Shown one piece after another: positions 1 through 8,047 of a DNA stretch of 64,000 nucleotides. The first letter of the stretch is position 1. Every line of letters begins with the position of its first letter. The DNA is taken from positions 62,001 through 126,000 of the forward strand of contig NZ_JACHOT010000008.1 in the NCBI RefSeq assembly GCF_014200015.1, read 5' to 3'. Origin of the DNA: Aminobacter niigataensis. GTDB lineage: Bacteria > Pseudomonadota > Alphaproteobacteria > Rhizobiales > Rhizobiaceae. Under the pieces are notes generated by a model. The model was given only the letters and a program-made list of their open reading frames with translations, had not been told where the DNA came from and ran no database searches. The position numbers and the translations under genes were made by a program.

Positions 1-60
1 GGTCGCAAGCAGACGCTGCGCGCTGCCGCTCCTGTCAAACCCTCGCTGGCCAAATCCTAG
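1..60 (+). CDS. Possible 3' end of an upstream gene (partial)
   Basis: The first 60 bases read as an open frame of 19 codons ending in TAG at 58-60, with the basic, alanine/proline-rich tail typical of a protein C terminus. The AraC gene on the other strand ends at 72, so the two would converge with an 11-base gap. No start or domain lies inside the window, so the product cannot be named. It could be chance. Confidence 0.3.
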   Translation, partial: GRKQTLRAAAPVKPSLAKS

Positions 61-71
61 CGGGACGTTCG

Positions 72-1094
72 TCAGGCCATTTCGTGCGTGGCGCGGCCCA
101 AGCCGTGGCGCGCCTGTCGCGTCTCGCGCGGAAGCTCGCCGAATTCATGCCTGTATTCGGCGGCGAAGCGGCCGAAGTGGGTGAAGCCCCATTTCAGAGC
201 GACATCGGTGACGGTGGCTTCGCTCGCCACCAGGTCGAAGCGGGCGCGGCGCATGCGTTCTCGCGTCAGCGCGCGCAGCGGCGAGATGCCAAAGGCATTC
301 CTGTAGGCAAGTTGCAGCGTCCGGGGCGCGACACCAGCGGCGCCGGCGATCTCGTGCAGCCCGATGGGCAAGGCGGCATGGGCGCGGATGAACTCCTCGG
401 CGCGCTTGAGATGGCGAGGTGCCGCACCTTGCCTCCGGTCGTCGAAGAACAGGCTCATGTTGCTGGGCTGGCTGCGCAGGAACAGTTCCAGGAGGTGCTG
501 CTCGTACAGAACGTTCTGGATGCCCGATCCCGCTGAAGCCGTCTTCCTCTCCGCGGCTTGGAACAGTGAGTTGGCGAGGCGCCGCCACGCCTGCATCTCG
601 GGCCTCGAAAAATCCACCAGCGGATCGAAGATCAGCGGCCCCGGTATGTCGCGGTCGAGCAGGCGCATGGCAAAGGCGTGCAGCGGCGCCTTGCGCACCT
701 GGATGAGCAGTTGCGCGCAGCCCTGCCACCACTTCATCCTCGTCGCCAGGTCGGCGTTGAGCACGGAGGCGATGCTGCGGTTTGTGATGAATTCGCGCGA
801 GCCGTTGCGGACGGTCGCCGTGCCCGAAACCGGCATCTGGATCAGATAGAAGTCGCCAAGTTCGCCGGGGTCGATCAGCACGTCGGCGCCATAGCTGATG
901 TAATTCAGCGAGATCATCTCGCCGGGGGCATGATTGTGTGTGACACGAAAAGATTTTCGATCACCGATGATGTCCAGTCGGTGATTGCAGAACTTCTGGG
1001 CGACCCGCTCCCTGGCGCAGTCGAGATCGTTCGACTGAAACAAGACATGATCGGAAAGCGGTACCCTTCGAATGGACGCCTCTTCCATCAGCAT
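72..1094 (-). CDS. AraC-family transcriptional regulator
   Basis: A 340-residue regulator with the usual two-part build. Residues 1-200 look like the AraC-binding-like (PF14525 type) sensor domain. From about residue 230 comes the double helix-turn-helix of the AraC/XylS family, recognisable by HEIAGAAGVAPRTLQLAYRN, then ISPL and VALKWGFTHFGRFAAEYRHEFG, the family signature. It is divergent from a cupin gene and a flavin monooxygenase gene, which makes those the likely targets. The effector is unknown. ATGs at 1094 and 1088 are both possible starts and neither has a clear ribosome binding site. Confidence 0.88.
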   Translation of the reverse strand: MLMEEASIRRVPLSDHVLFQSNDLDCARERVAQKFCNHRLDIIGDRKSFRVTHNHAPGEMISLNYISYGADVLIDPGELGDFYLIQMPVSGTATVRNGSREFITNRSIASVLNADLATRMKWWQGCAQLLIQVRKAPLHAFAMRLLDRDIPGPLIFDPLVDFSRPEMQAWRRLANSLFQAAERKTASAGSGIQNVLYEQHLLELFLRSQPSNMSLFFDDRRQGAAPRHLKRAEEFIRAHAALPIGLHEIAGAAGVAPRTLQLAYRNAFGISPLRALTRERMRRARFDLVASEATVTDVALKWGFTHFGRFAAEYRHEFGELPRETRQARHGLGRATHEMA

Positions 1095-1289
1095 CCGGCC
1101 AGACTAGCACCGATCCTCCTGCTGCCAACGAAAATGAACGGCAATGCATCCACCCTGCTGCATTTTTGCGTTTTCTGGATAGTCGCCGCGCATTCCGGCT
1201 AGTTCATTGACGATGTCTGCAGCACTCTTCGGGGTGGAACAAATGAAAGGGCCGCCATGGGCAGGTCCTTCGAACAGAGGGAGCTTATG

Positions 1290-1742
1290 ATGAGCAAGGA
1301 ACTCGCCAAGGGCATTACGCGCAAGGGCGACGGCTATGCCGGCAAGACCTGGAATATCCTTGGACAGGTCTATTTTCCGAAGGCGGTTTGCGATGCCACC
1401 TTCGCCTTCGAGACCAACAGCGAGCCGGGTCAGTTCGTGCCCGTGCACATCCATCCGACCCAGGAAGAGTTCATCCTCGTGCAGGAAGGCGAACTCGATC
1501 TCAAGCTCGACGGCGAATGGGTCAAGGCCAAGGCAGGCGACCTGGTGCGCATGCCCAGAGGCATCCCGCACGGCTACTTCAACAAGTCGGACAAGCCGAC
1601 CAAGGCACTGTTCTGGGTGTCGCCGGCGGGCATGCTGGAAGAGCTGTTCAACAAGCTCGACAATCTCGCCGACCCGGCCGAGGTGGTGAAGGTCTCGGCC
1701 CAGCACGAGGTCAACTTCCTGCCGCCGGAAGCCAACGACTAA
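1290..1742 (+). CDS. Cupin-domain protein
   Basis: A 150-residue single-domain cupin. Cupin motif 1 is seen as HIHPTQEEFILVQEGEL and motif 2 as PRGIPHGYFNKS, giving His and Glu metal ligands in a small beta-barrel. The ATG at 1290 (or the adjacent 1287) is chosen because AGAGGGAG sits at 1276-1283; the further upstream ATG at 1257 lacks such a site. It stands 93 bases before the flavin monooxygenase gene on the same strand, so the two probably form an operon controlled by the divergent AraC regulator. Small cupins like this are oxygenases, isomerases or sensors; the substrate cannot be read from sequence. Confidence 0.85.
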   Translation: MSKELAKGITRKGDGYAGKTWNILGQVYFPKAVCDATFAFETNSEPGQFVPVHIHPTQEEFILVQEGELDLKLDGEWVKAKAGDLVRMPRGIPHGYFNKSDKPTKALFWVSPAGMLEELFNKLDNLADPAEVVKVSAQHEVNFLPPEAND

Positions 1743-1835
1743 GCCGCCGGATCACACGCCGCTGACCGTCCTGGCGCACGCGACATCCGTCGCGTGCGAA
1801 GGCGAGCCTGCGTCCTGGCTGACAAGGAAAAGCAA

Positions 1836-3320
1836 ATGGTCGACAAGAAGAAAGTCTGCGTCATCGGCGCTGGCGTGAGCGGGCTCGCGGCTGCTCATGC
1901 CTTCAGGCAACGCGGTCACGAGGTGCACATCGTCGAGCGCGGCAATGATCTGGGCGGGGTCTGGGAGCCGTCGCGCTCCTATCCCGAGGTGCAGACGCAA
2001 AGCCCGAAGGATCTCTATCGCTACACCTCGATGCCGATGCCGGACGACTATCCGGAATGGCCCAAGGGCACGCAGGTCCACGCCTATCTCAGGACCTATG
2101 CCGAGCGGACCGGGCTGGTGCCGCTCATCCGCTACGCCACCAAGGTCGTTTCCATGCAGCGACGGGAAGGGGCCAAAGGCTGGAGCGTCGAGCTTGCCAG
2201 CGACGGCAACGCAGTCAGCGAGGATTTTGACTTCGTTGCGGTCTGCACCGGAAATTTCAGCGAAAAACGCGAGCTCGTGCATCCGGGCCAGGATGATTTC
2301 ACCGCGGCCGGCGGCCAGGTGCTTCATTCCTCGGAATACACCGATTCCGCAACCGTGAAGGGCAAGCGCGTCGTCGTGCTCGGCTTCTCGAAATCCGCCA
2401 CCGACATCGCCGTCAATGCGGTCAATTCAGGCGCTGCCGACGTCAACATCGTCTATCTCGAGCCGGTCTGGCGCATACCGTATTTCATTGGCGGGCTGAT
2501 CAATTTCAAGCGCATCCTCTATGTCCGCGCCCAGGAGGTGATGTTCCCCAACTGGGACCAGCCGCTGCTGGCGCGGCTCGCGCACACTGTCGCCAAGCCG
2601 TTCGTCTGGGCCAACTGGCGGGCGCTGGAAAGCCTGCTCTCGATCCAGCTCAAGTTGAAGAAGACAGGGCTCAGGCCGAGGAAGCCGATCGAAACCACGA
2701 TCAACTGTTCGGTCCCGATCGTCACGCCGGGTTTCTTCGACATGGTGGCGGACGGACGCATCAAGGCGATCCAGGGCACCATCTCCGGCTACGAGCAGGG
2801 TACGGTGATTCTGTCGGGCGGCGAGCGGGTGGCGGCCGACATGGCTATCCTCGCGGTCGGCTGGAAATCCGGCGTGCCTTTCCTGCCGCAGGAATACCAG
2901 CGTAAGCTGGTCGAGCCGGACGGGCAGTACAGGCTCTACCGGGTCATCGCCAATCCCGACCTGCCCGACATGGGCTTTGTCGGTTTCAATTCGTCATTCT
3001 GCACGGTGCTGAGCGCTGAGCTGGCCGGTAACTGGCTGGTGCGCTACGCCGACGGCATGCTGGGCCGCCAGCCTTCGAGACAGGAAATGAACGACAACAT
3101 CGACATGATGCTGTACTGGAAGCGCAACGAGCGCCCGGCGGCGGGCGTCTATGGTGGCCTGTGCGTGGCGCCGTATCATTTCAAGCATTTCGACGAGTTG
3201 CTGGCCGACATCGGCGCCAGGAAACGGCGACGCAATGCGCTGGCCGAAAACTTCGCGCCACCGAACGCCGATGCCTATGCGGGCTACCTGGCAAGCGCGC
3301 CGGACTATCGCGCGGCGTAG
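1836..3320 (+). CDS. Flavin-containing monooxygenase
   Basis: A 494-residue FAD/NADPH monooxygenase of the FMO / Baeyer-Villiger group. The N terminus has the FAD Rossmann motif VCVIGAGVSGLAAA. An FMO-fingerprint-like segment (HSSEYTDS, about residues 168-175) precedes the second nucleotide-binding site, VVVLGFSKSATDIA. The start at 1836 puts the Rossmann strand at residue 6 as usual and has GGAAAAG just upstream; the frame itself opens at 1794. It follows a cupin gene, and a divergent AraC regulator is a plausible activator. It probably oxygenates a small ketone or a nitrogen/sulfur compound; the substrate is not evident. Confidence 0.88.
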   Translation: MVDKKKVCVIGAGVSGLAAAHAFRQRGHEVHIVERGNDLGGVWEPSRSYPEVQTQSPKDLYRYTSMPMPDDYPEWPKGTQVHAYLRTYAERTGLVPLIRYATKVVSMQRREGAKGWSVELASDGNAVSEDFDFVAVCTGNFSEKRELVHPGQDDFTAAGGQVLHSSEYTDSATVKGKRVVVLGFSKSATDIAVNAVNSGAADVNIVYLEPVWRIPYFIGGLINFKRILYVRAQEVMFPNWDQPLLARLAHTVAKPFVWANWRALESLLSIQLKLKKTGLRPRKPIETTINCSVPIVTPGFFDMVADGRIKAIQGTISGYEQGTVILSGGERVAADMAILAVGWKSGVPFLPQEYQRKLVEPDGQYRLYRVIANPDLPDMGFVGFNSSFCTVLSAELAGNWLVRYADGMLGRQPSRQEMNDNIDMMLYWKRNERPAAGVYGGLCVAPYHFKHFDELLADIGARKRRRNALAENFAPPNADAYAGYLASAPDYRAA

Positions 3321-3423
3321 ACCAGGAAAGGACCGCGCGGCTGCCGTGGTCGTCGATCGTAGTCGTATGGCCACGGGCGTCGTACTGGGGCCGATTTTAT
3401 CTTGCGATATCAGGGAGTTCGGA

Positions 3424-3498
3424 TGGTGGGCGTGACAGGGATTGAACCTGTGACCCCTGCAATGTCAATGCAGTGCTCTCCCGCTGAGCTACACGCCC
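3424..3498 (-). tRNA. tRNA-Val (anticodon GAC)
   Basis: The reverse complement folds as a full cloverleaf. The acceptor stem GGGCGTG (3498-3492) pairs with CACGCCC (3434-3428), the D-arm is GCTC...GAGC, the anticodon loop is TTGACAT with anticodon GAC, and the T-arm carries GGTTCAATCC. The discriminator A is followed by an encoded CCA (3426-3424). GAC reads GUC/GUU valine codons. It stands alone between the monooxygenase gene and cpdR. I found no duplicated 3' end nearby that would mark an integrated element. Confidence 0.97.
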
Positions 3499-3604
3499 AT
3501 CCGATGGGGGCGGATACACCATTTTTGATCCGGCGCGTCAATAGCGTGTTTGGCGGAAAAATGCGCCGGATCATCAATTCCCTAGACGACGCTAGGGAAA
3601 CGCC

Positions 3605-3967
3605 TCAGGCGGCGTGCAGCATCTTCTCGACCTCGTTGACGAGATCGCGCAGATGGAAGGGTTTCGACAGCACCTTGGCGTCGCGCGGTGCCTTCGAATC
3701 AGGGTTGAGCGCCACCGCGGCAAAGCCGGTGATGAACATCACCTTGAGATCGGGATCGATCTCGGTGGCGCGGCGCGCCAGCTCGATGCCGTCCATCTCC
3801 GGCATGACGATGTCGGTCAGCAGCAGCGAAAAGGGTTCCTCGCGCAGCCGCTCGTAAGCGCTCGCGCCATTGTCGAAGTCGCTCACCTGGTAGCCGGCGC
3901 GTTCCAGCGCCTTGACCAGGAAGCGGCGCATATCGTCGTCGTCTTCTGCCAGAAGAATGCGTGCCAT
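3605..3967 (-). CDS. cpdR: Cell-cycle response regulator CpdR
   Basis: A 120-residue stand-alone receiver domain with no output domain. The acidic pocket is EDDDD near residue 9, the phosphoacceptor is Asp52 in LLLTDIVMPEMDG, the switch Thr is T80 in FITGFAA, and the conserved Lys is K102 in SKPFHL. Length and sequence match CpdR, the alphaproteobacterial adaptor that in its unphosphorylated form directs ClpXP to degrade CtrA and other cell-cycle substrates and is phosphorylated through CckA-ChpT. A TTAACCAT half-site like those bound by CtrA lies upstream at 4019-4026. Naming is by recognition of the protein. Confidence 0.92.
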   Translation of the reverse strand: MARILLAEDDDDMRRFLVKALERAGYQVSDFDNGASAYERLREEPFSLLLTDIVMPEMDGIELARRATEIDPDLKVMFITGFAAVALNPDSKAPRDAKVLSKPFHLRDLVNEVEKMLHAA

Positions 3968-4194
3968 CAGTTTCCCGTCCGAATTAGCGGTCGAAGCCGC
4001 CCCCCATCAGGGGCTTCGTTAACCATCTTGTATATGAGTTCGGGACGGTAAACATCAAGTGAATGCGCTGCCGGATTGGTGACGCAAAGGCACGATCGGG
4101 GCGGCTTTTCCACATTTCGAATGCTGGACACCAGCGGCCGCAGGTGGCACCTTCGAACAATGAGTGAGTGCATTTCGCAGGTCCGTCAACAAAG

Positions 4195-5085
4195 ATGACG
4201 CCAGCCGAAGATTTCTCGGTGCTGCCGCCGTTCGAAGTCAGGACGAGCGCAGAGCAGCGCGTGCCGTTCGTATTCAACTCGCCGCATAGCGGGCGGTGCT
4301 ATCCCGAACGCTTCCTCGCCATGACCCGGCTCGATTCGACGTCCATCCGGCGCTCCGAGGATTGCTACGTTGACGAGTTGTTCGGTGCTGCCGTCGCACT
4401 CGGCGCACCCATGCTGACGGCACATTTTCCGCGCGCCTATCTCGATGTGAACCGCGAGCCGTGGGAGCTCGACCCCAGGATGTTCGCGGAACCTGTGCCG
4501 CCTTTCGCCAACGTCCGCTCGGCCCGTGTCGCCGGCGGGCTCGGTACCGTGCCGAAGCTGGTGGGCGAGGGGCTGGACATCTATCCGGGCCGGTTGCCGC
4601 TGTCGGAGGCGGTCGACCGCATCGAATGCGTCTACAAACCCTACCACGAGACGCTGAAGCGGCTGGTCACGCGCACCCATGCGCGGTTCGGCTATGCCGT
4701 GCTGGTCGATTGCCATTCGATGCCGGCCTCCGTCCGCATCGGCGACAGCGGCATGCGGCCGGACTTCATCGTCGGCGACCGTTTTGGCACCTCGGCCGCG
4801 TCGGAGCTTTCCGAACGGGCCATCGGGCTATTGGCGGCGATGGGTTATACCGTGGCGCACAATAAACCTTATGCCGGCGGTTTCATCACCGAGCACTATG
4901 GCCGGCCGGCGCGCAAGCTGCATGCGCTGCAGATCGAGATCAATCGCGGGCTCTACATGGATGAGCGCACGTTCCAGAAATCGGCGGGATTTTATGCGCT
5001 GGCCGACGATCTGGCGCGGTTTTCCGCCGATCTGATGGCGGTTCCGGATCATCATTTCCTCGACCTGCCGCTGGCTGCGGAGTAG
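4195..5085 (+). CDS. N-formylglutamate amidohydrolase family protein
   Basis: A 296-residue protein of the N-formylglutamate amidohydrolase (FGase) family. Recognisable blocks are VFNSPHSGRCYPE near the N terminus, the FPRAYLDVNREPWELDP block, VLVDCHSMP and the ITEHYGRP segment near the C terminus, which carry the metal-binding His, Asp and Glu residues. In the histidine-degradation branch this enzyme hydrolyses N-formyl-L-glutamate to glutamate and formate, but no other hut gene is nearby, so this may be an orphan paralogue. ATG 4195 is preferred; the frame is open from ATG 4168. Confidence 0.85.
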   Translation: MTPAEDFSVLPPFEVRTSAEQRVPFVFNSPHSGRCYPERFLAMTRLDSTSIRRSEDCYVDELFGAAVALGAPMLTAHFPRAYLDVNREPWELDPRMFAEPVPPFANVRSARVAGGLGTVPKLVGEGLDIYPGRLPLSEAVDRIECVYKPYHETLKRLVTRTHARFGYAVLVDCHSMPASVRIGDSGMRPDFIVGDRFGTSAASELSERAIGLLAAMGYTVAHNKPYAGGFITEHYGRPARKLHALQIEINRGLYMDERTFQKSAGFYALADDLARFSADLMAVPDHHFLDLPLAAE

Positions 5086-5105
5086 CAGCGCAGGCCGAGC
5101 AGGTT

Positions 5106-5184
5106 AAAAAAAGACCGCTCCGGAGAGCGGTCGAAGTCTAGGGAGGAAACGCCCAAGGAGGGCATGGACAGGAAACCCTGTCCG
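5106..5184 (-). ncRNA. mmgR: MmgR-like (alpha-r8 family) small RNA
   Basis: On the minus strand a sigma70-like promoter is followed by about 79 bases with three stem-loops. Stem 1 is GGACAGG/CCTGTCC (5183-5166), stem 2 is GCCC/GGGC (5163-5151), and stem 3 is an intrinsic terminator, GACCGCTC/GAGCGGTC (5132-5113), followed by T7 (5112-5106). Between stems 2 and 3 lies unpaired UUUCCUCCCU (5149-5140), the hallmark of the alpha-r8 family whose Sinorhizobium meliloti member is MmgR, a 77-nt RNA limiting polyhydroxybutyrate granule accumulation. The fold and motif are seen here; family and role are from knowledge. It lies antisense to no gene, between the FGase and hisN genes. Confidence 0.85.
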
Positions 5185-5190
5185 AAGTCG

Positions 5191-5219
5191 AGATTATTGT
5201 GCGCTGCACAAAAGTCAAG
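5191..5219 (-). promoter_or_regulatory. Promoter of the MmgR-like sRNA, with internal palindrome
   Basis: On the minus strand CTTGAC (5219-5214) is separated by 17 bases from TAATCT (5196-5191), a good alphaproteobacterial sigma70 promoter about 7 bases before the expected RNA start at 5184. The spacer holds the near-perfect palindrome TTGTGCAGCGCACAA (5211-5197). A repressor bound there would block the promoter; PhaR/AniA-type regulators of storage-polymer genes bind TGC/GCA-rich sites, but assigning one here is inference. Confidence 0.7.
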
Positions 5220-5309
5220 GCGCCTTGGGATTCTTTAAATCAAGTTGATGTGGTTATTGCCGGCGAGGGCCGCGGCGTGTCATCCACGCAACAGTCAGAG
5301 ATGGGGTGA

Positions 5310-6083
5310 ATGATGGTCGACGCCGAATTCATGCGACGGATCGCACGTGCTGCCGCAGCCGAAACGCTGCCTCGCTTCCGCCGGCAGGGTGCAGTCGCAA
5401 ACAAGCTCGCTGGCGGTTTCGATCCCGTTACCGAGGCCGACCAGGAGGCCGAACGCGCCATCCGCGCGCTGATCAACGCCGAATTCCCCGGCCACGGCAT
5501 CCTCGGCGAGGAGCATGGCAGCGAAAACATCTCCAACAGCCATGTCTGGGTGATCGATCCGATCGACGGCACGCGCGCCTTCATCTCCGGCCTGCCGGTC
5601 TGGGGCACGCTGGTGGGCTTGACCGTCGATGGCGACGCGGTGGCCGGGCTGATGTCGCAGCCCTTCACCGGCGAGTTGTTCTACGCCGACGGCAACGGCT
5701 CGCACTACGAAGGGCCGGGCGGTCCGCGCAAACTTTCGGTGCGCAAGACGACCAGCCTGTCGGACGCGACGATGTTCACCACCACGCCGGCGCTGTTCAA
5801 GGGCGAGATGCGCAAGCGCTATGACGAGCTTGAAAGCAAGGTGCAACTCGCCCGCTACGGCACCGACTGCTACGCCTTTGCCATGGTGGCGGCGGGGCAG
5901 GTCGACATCGTCGTCGATCCCGGCCTCAAGCCCTATGACATCGTGGCGCTGATCCCTGTCATCGAGCAGGCTGGCGGCATCGTCACCACCTTCGATGGCG
6001 GCCCGGCGGAGAATGGCGGCGACGTCATCGCGGCGGCGACGCCGGAACTGCACAAGGCGGCGATGGCCGTGCTGGCGGGATAG
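5310..6083 (+). CDS. hisN: Inositol-monophosphatase-family phosphatase, probable histidinol-phosphatase
   Basis: A 257-residue member of the inositol monophosphatase fold. The Mg2+/Li+ site residues are seen in FDPVTEADQEAE, GILGEEHG and WVIDPIDGTRAF, with the C-terminal metal Asp in VDPGLKPYDI. The stretch HVWVIDPIDGTRAFISGLP is characteristic of the HisN subgroup, which dephosphorylates L-histidinol phosphate in many Actinobacteria and Alphaproteobacteria lacking the HisB phosphatase domain. ATG at 5310 (or 5313) follows GGGG at 5303. The gene stands alone, with no his genes beside it, which is usual for hisN in rhizobia. Action on inositol phosphates cannot be excluded. Confidence 0.85.
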   Translation: MMVDAEFMRRIARAAAAETLPRFRRQGAVANKLAGGFDPVTEADQEAERAIRALINAEFPGHGILGEEHGSENISNSHVWVIDPIDGTRAFISGLPVWGTLVGLTVDGDAVAGLMSQPFTGELFYADGNGSHYEGPGGPRKLSVRKTTSLSDATMFTTTPALFKGEMRKRYDELESKVQLARYGTDCYAFAMVAAGQVDIVVDPGLKPYDIVALIPVIEQAGGIVTTFDGGPAENGGDVIAAATPELHKAAMAVLAG

Positions 6084-6089
6084 TCCTGC

Positions 6090-7052
6090 CTATGCGTCGG
6101 CGGTTGCCGGCGTTCCGGGCACGAAGGCGGTGAAGGCTGCGAGCAACTGCTCGCGGTAGATGTCCGCTTCCTGCAGGATTTCGTGACGCGCGCCGTCGAT
6201 GGTCAAAAGCGATGCCACGCGGCATTGGCTGGCAAACTGCTCGACGTCGCGCGACGACACCACTTCGTCGGCACCGGCGTTGACGATCAGCATCGGCACC
6301 TTGAGCGCTGCCATGAATTGTGGCTCGCGCACGGCCTCGGACGCCTGCGCTGCGGCGCGCATCCAGGCGATGGTCGGCCCGCCGACGGACAGCTCGGGAT
6401 AGGTCTCGTAGAGCAGCATGTTGCGGCGATAGCGGCGCTCGTCGCTGGTCAGCTTGTTGATTTCGAAAGGCGTGCCTTCCCTAGGCCGCGGGCCCCATGC
6501 GGCGTAGAGCCGGCCGAGGCCGAGCCAGCAGAGCAGGGTGCCGATGCGGCTGATCGCCTTCATCGACAGCGGCGCGCCGATGACCGACAGGAACGGCGCC
6601 ACCAGCACCATGCGCTGGACGCGGTTGACCATCGAGGGTGCGGCGAGAAGGGCGATCAGCGCCCCGCTCGAATGGGCAAGCAGGAAGAAGGGGCCGCGGC
6701 AGTCGGGCAGCACGATCTGCTCGAAGAAGGCTTCGAGGTCGCGGACATAGTGGTCGAAGCTTCTGACGTAGCCGCGATGGCCGTCACGCAGCAGCCGCTC
6801 GGACGCGCCTTGGCCGCGCCAGTCGAAGGTGGCCACCGCATGGCCGCGCACGGTCAGGTCGCGGATGGTCTCGAAATATTTCTCGATGCACTCGTTGCGG
6901 CCGTTGAGCAGGATCACCGTGCCCTTGAAGGGATGGGAGGTCGCCGGAAACAGCGCATAGCGCAGGCGCTTGCCGTCATGGGCGACAAAGTCGCCGGAGG
7001 TGGCCCTCTCAGGAACCGGATTGCCGGGGATTTCGTGGAACAGGTCCGTCAT
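6090..7052 (-). CDS. Alpha/beta hydrolase, lysophospholipase / monoacylglycerol lipase type
   Basis: A 320-residue serine hydrolase of the PldB/monoacylglycerol lipase group. The oxyanion region is VILLNGRNECIEKY, followed by FDWRGQGAS. The nucleophile elbow is AHSSGAL, the acid residue sits in VNAGADEVVS and the catalytic His in DGARHEIL. The frame runs up to 7274, but the extra 74 residues are unlike the family, so ATG 7052 (MTDLFHEIPG) is preferred. It converges on hisN with only 6 bases between the stops. It probably hydrolyses lysophospholipids or monoacylglycerols; no signal peptide is seen. Confidence 0.85.
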   Translation of the reverse strand: MTDLFHEIPGNPVPERATSGDFVAHDGKRLRYALFPATSHPFKGTVILLNGRNECIEKYFETIRDLTVRGHAVATFDWRGQGASERLLRDGHRGYVRSFDHYVRDLEAFFEQIVLPDCRGPFFLLAHSSGALIALLAAPSMVNRVQRMVLVAPFLSVIGAPLSMKAISRIGTLLCWLGLGRLYAAWGPRPREGTPFEINKLTSDERRYRRNMLLYETYPELSVGGPTIAWMRAAAQASEAVREPQFMAALKVPMLIVNAGADEVVSSRDVEQFASQCRVASLLTIDGARHEILQEADIYREQLLAAFTAFVPGTPATADA

Positions 7053-7372
7053 CAGGCGCTTCGGCTTGGCACTCGCTGCCGTGGGATCAGGCGATACGAG
7101 GGTGATAGAAAGGCGGGCCGAGAAAATCAAAGGAATTTCGTGGGCGAGGCGGAATCGAATGAGGCCGGAGGCAGCTTGCGGGATGCCTCCGGCCTCTGTC
7201 GTTCCGGGAGGAAGGGACGTTACAACCCGGCTCGGCCTCGTCGGCGGCATTCTGTGGTGCCGCCTGTTCTTCAACTTGGGTGCACTCTAGACGGGGCGAC
7301 CTGAACGGATGCCGAAGGCCCGGTTCATCTTCGGTTCATCGACGGGCCGGTGAAAAGCTATTGGGAAAACGT

Positions 7373-7403
7373 CTTGAAATGGCTTCGGGTGGCACCCAAA
7401 TGT
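7373..7403 (+). promoter_or_regulatory. Candidate RpoH (heat-shock sigma) promoter for the hsp20 gene
   Basis: CTTGAAA at 7373-7379 and CCCAAATGT at 7395-7403, 15 bases apart, resemble the RpoH consensus (CTTGAA, then CCCCAT-T). Transcription would begin near 7410, giving a leader of about 100 bases, the size of a ROSE element. Confidence 0.55.
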
Positions 7404-7409
7404 CTCCTT

Positions 7410-7508
7410 GCGGCGCCCAATATCGGGGCCGCTGATCACCGCCGGGGCGCCAGAATGGGCTTCGGCACAGATCATGCGCAAAACCTTGTTGCTCACTGGA
7501 GAACACCC
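7410..7508 (+). promoter_or_regulatory. ROSE-type RNA thermometer in the hsp20 leader
   Basis: The 3' hairpin can be written base by base. U7487 G7488 U7489 U7490 pair with A7502 A7503 C7504 A7505, G7491 is bulged, and C7492 U7493 C7494 pair with G7499 A7500 G7501 around the loop ACUG. This traps most of the Shine-Dalgarno GGAG (7498-7501). A UUGCU strand with a bulged G opposite the Shine-Dalgarno is the defining feature of ROSE elements in rhizobial small heat-shock genes, which melt on heating. Upstream GC-rich stems (7410-7470) fit the usual accessory hairpins, but their exact pairing was not worked out. Confidence 0.82.
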
Positions 7509-7979
7509 ATGCGTCACGTTGATTTTTCCTCGCTCCACCGCTCGACCGTCGGCTTCGACCGGCTGTTCAGCATGCTTGACGGCCTTGGCCAGCCCGAAGG
7601 CGGGCAGACGACCTATCCGCCCTACAACATCGAGCGCACCGGCGAGGACGCCTATCGCATCAGCATGGCGGTTGCCGGCTTCTCGGAAACCGAGATTTCG
7701 ATCGAAGCCCATCGCAATGTGCTGACGGTCAAGGGCGAACGCGGCAATGAAGGCACCGGCGAAGGTTCGGAGCTGCTCTATCGCGGCATCGCTTCGCGCG
7801 CTTTCGAGCGCCGATTCCAGCTCGCCGACCATGTCGAGGTCGTGGGCGCGGCCCTCAAGAACGGCCTGTTGCACATCGATCTGAAGCGCAACATTCCTGA
7901 AGAGCACAAGCCGCGCAAGATCGAGATCTCCGCTGCGCCCGCCAAGGCCAAGCAGATCGAAGCCAACACCGTCAACTAA
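7509..7979 (+). CDS. Small heat-shock protein, Hsp20/IbpA family
   Basis: A 156-residue holding chaperone that binds unfolding proteins as large oligomers. The N terminus MRHVDFSSLHRSTVGFDRLF is typical of rhizobial IbpA-like class A sHsps. The alpha-crystallin domain spans about residues 35-130, with YNIERTGEDAYRISMAVAGF at its start and the conserved LKNGLLHIDL strand near its end. The open frame extends to 7350, but the start at 7509 has GGAG at 7498-7501, and the upstream part reads as an RNA thermometer. A terminator follows. Heat induction is therefore expected at both transcription and translation. Confidence 0.93.
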   Translation: MRHVDFSSLHRSTVGFDRLFSMLDGLGQPEGGQTTYPPYNIERTGEDAYRISMAVAGFSETEISIEAHRNVLTVKGERGNEGTGEGSELLYRGIASRAFERRFQLADHVEVVGAALKNGLLHIDLKRNIPEEHKPRKIEISAAPAKAKQIEANTVN

Positions 7980-8002
7980 GACAACTCCTCCCAAGGAGAA
8001 AA

Positions 8003-8029
8003 GGCGGCGCCCTCGGGTGCCGCCTTTTT
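8003..8029 (+). terminator. Intrinsic terminator after the hsp20 gene
   Basis: GGCGGC (8003-8008) pairs with GCCGCC (8019-8024) around a 10-base loop, followed by TTTTT (8025-8029). Confidence 0.85.
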
Positions 8030-8047
8030 CATGTTCAGCTGCCGGCT

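Noticed and set aside
3424-3498. tRNA-Val as an integration site for the AraC/cupin/monooxygenase block
   Set aside because: No integrase gene and no second copy of the tRNA 3' end was seen in the neighbouring 3.4 kb.
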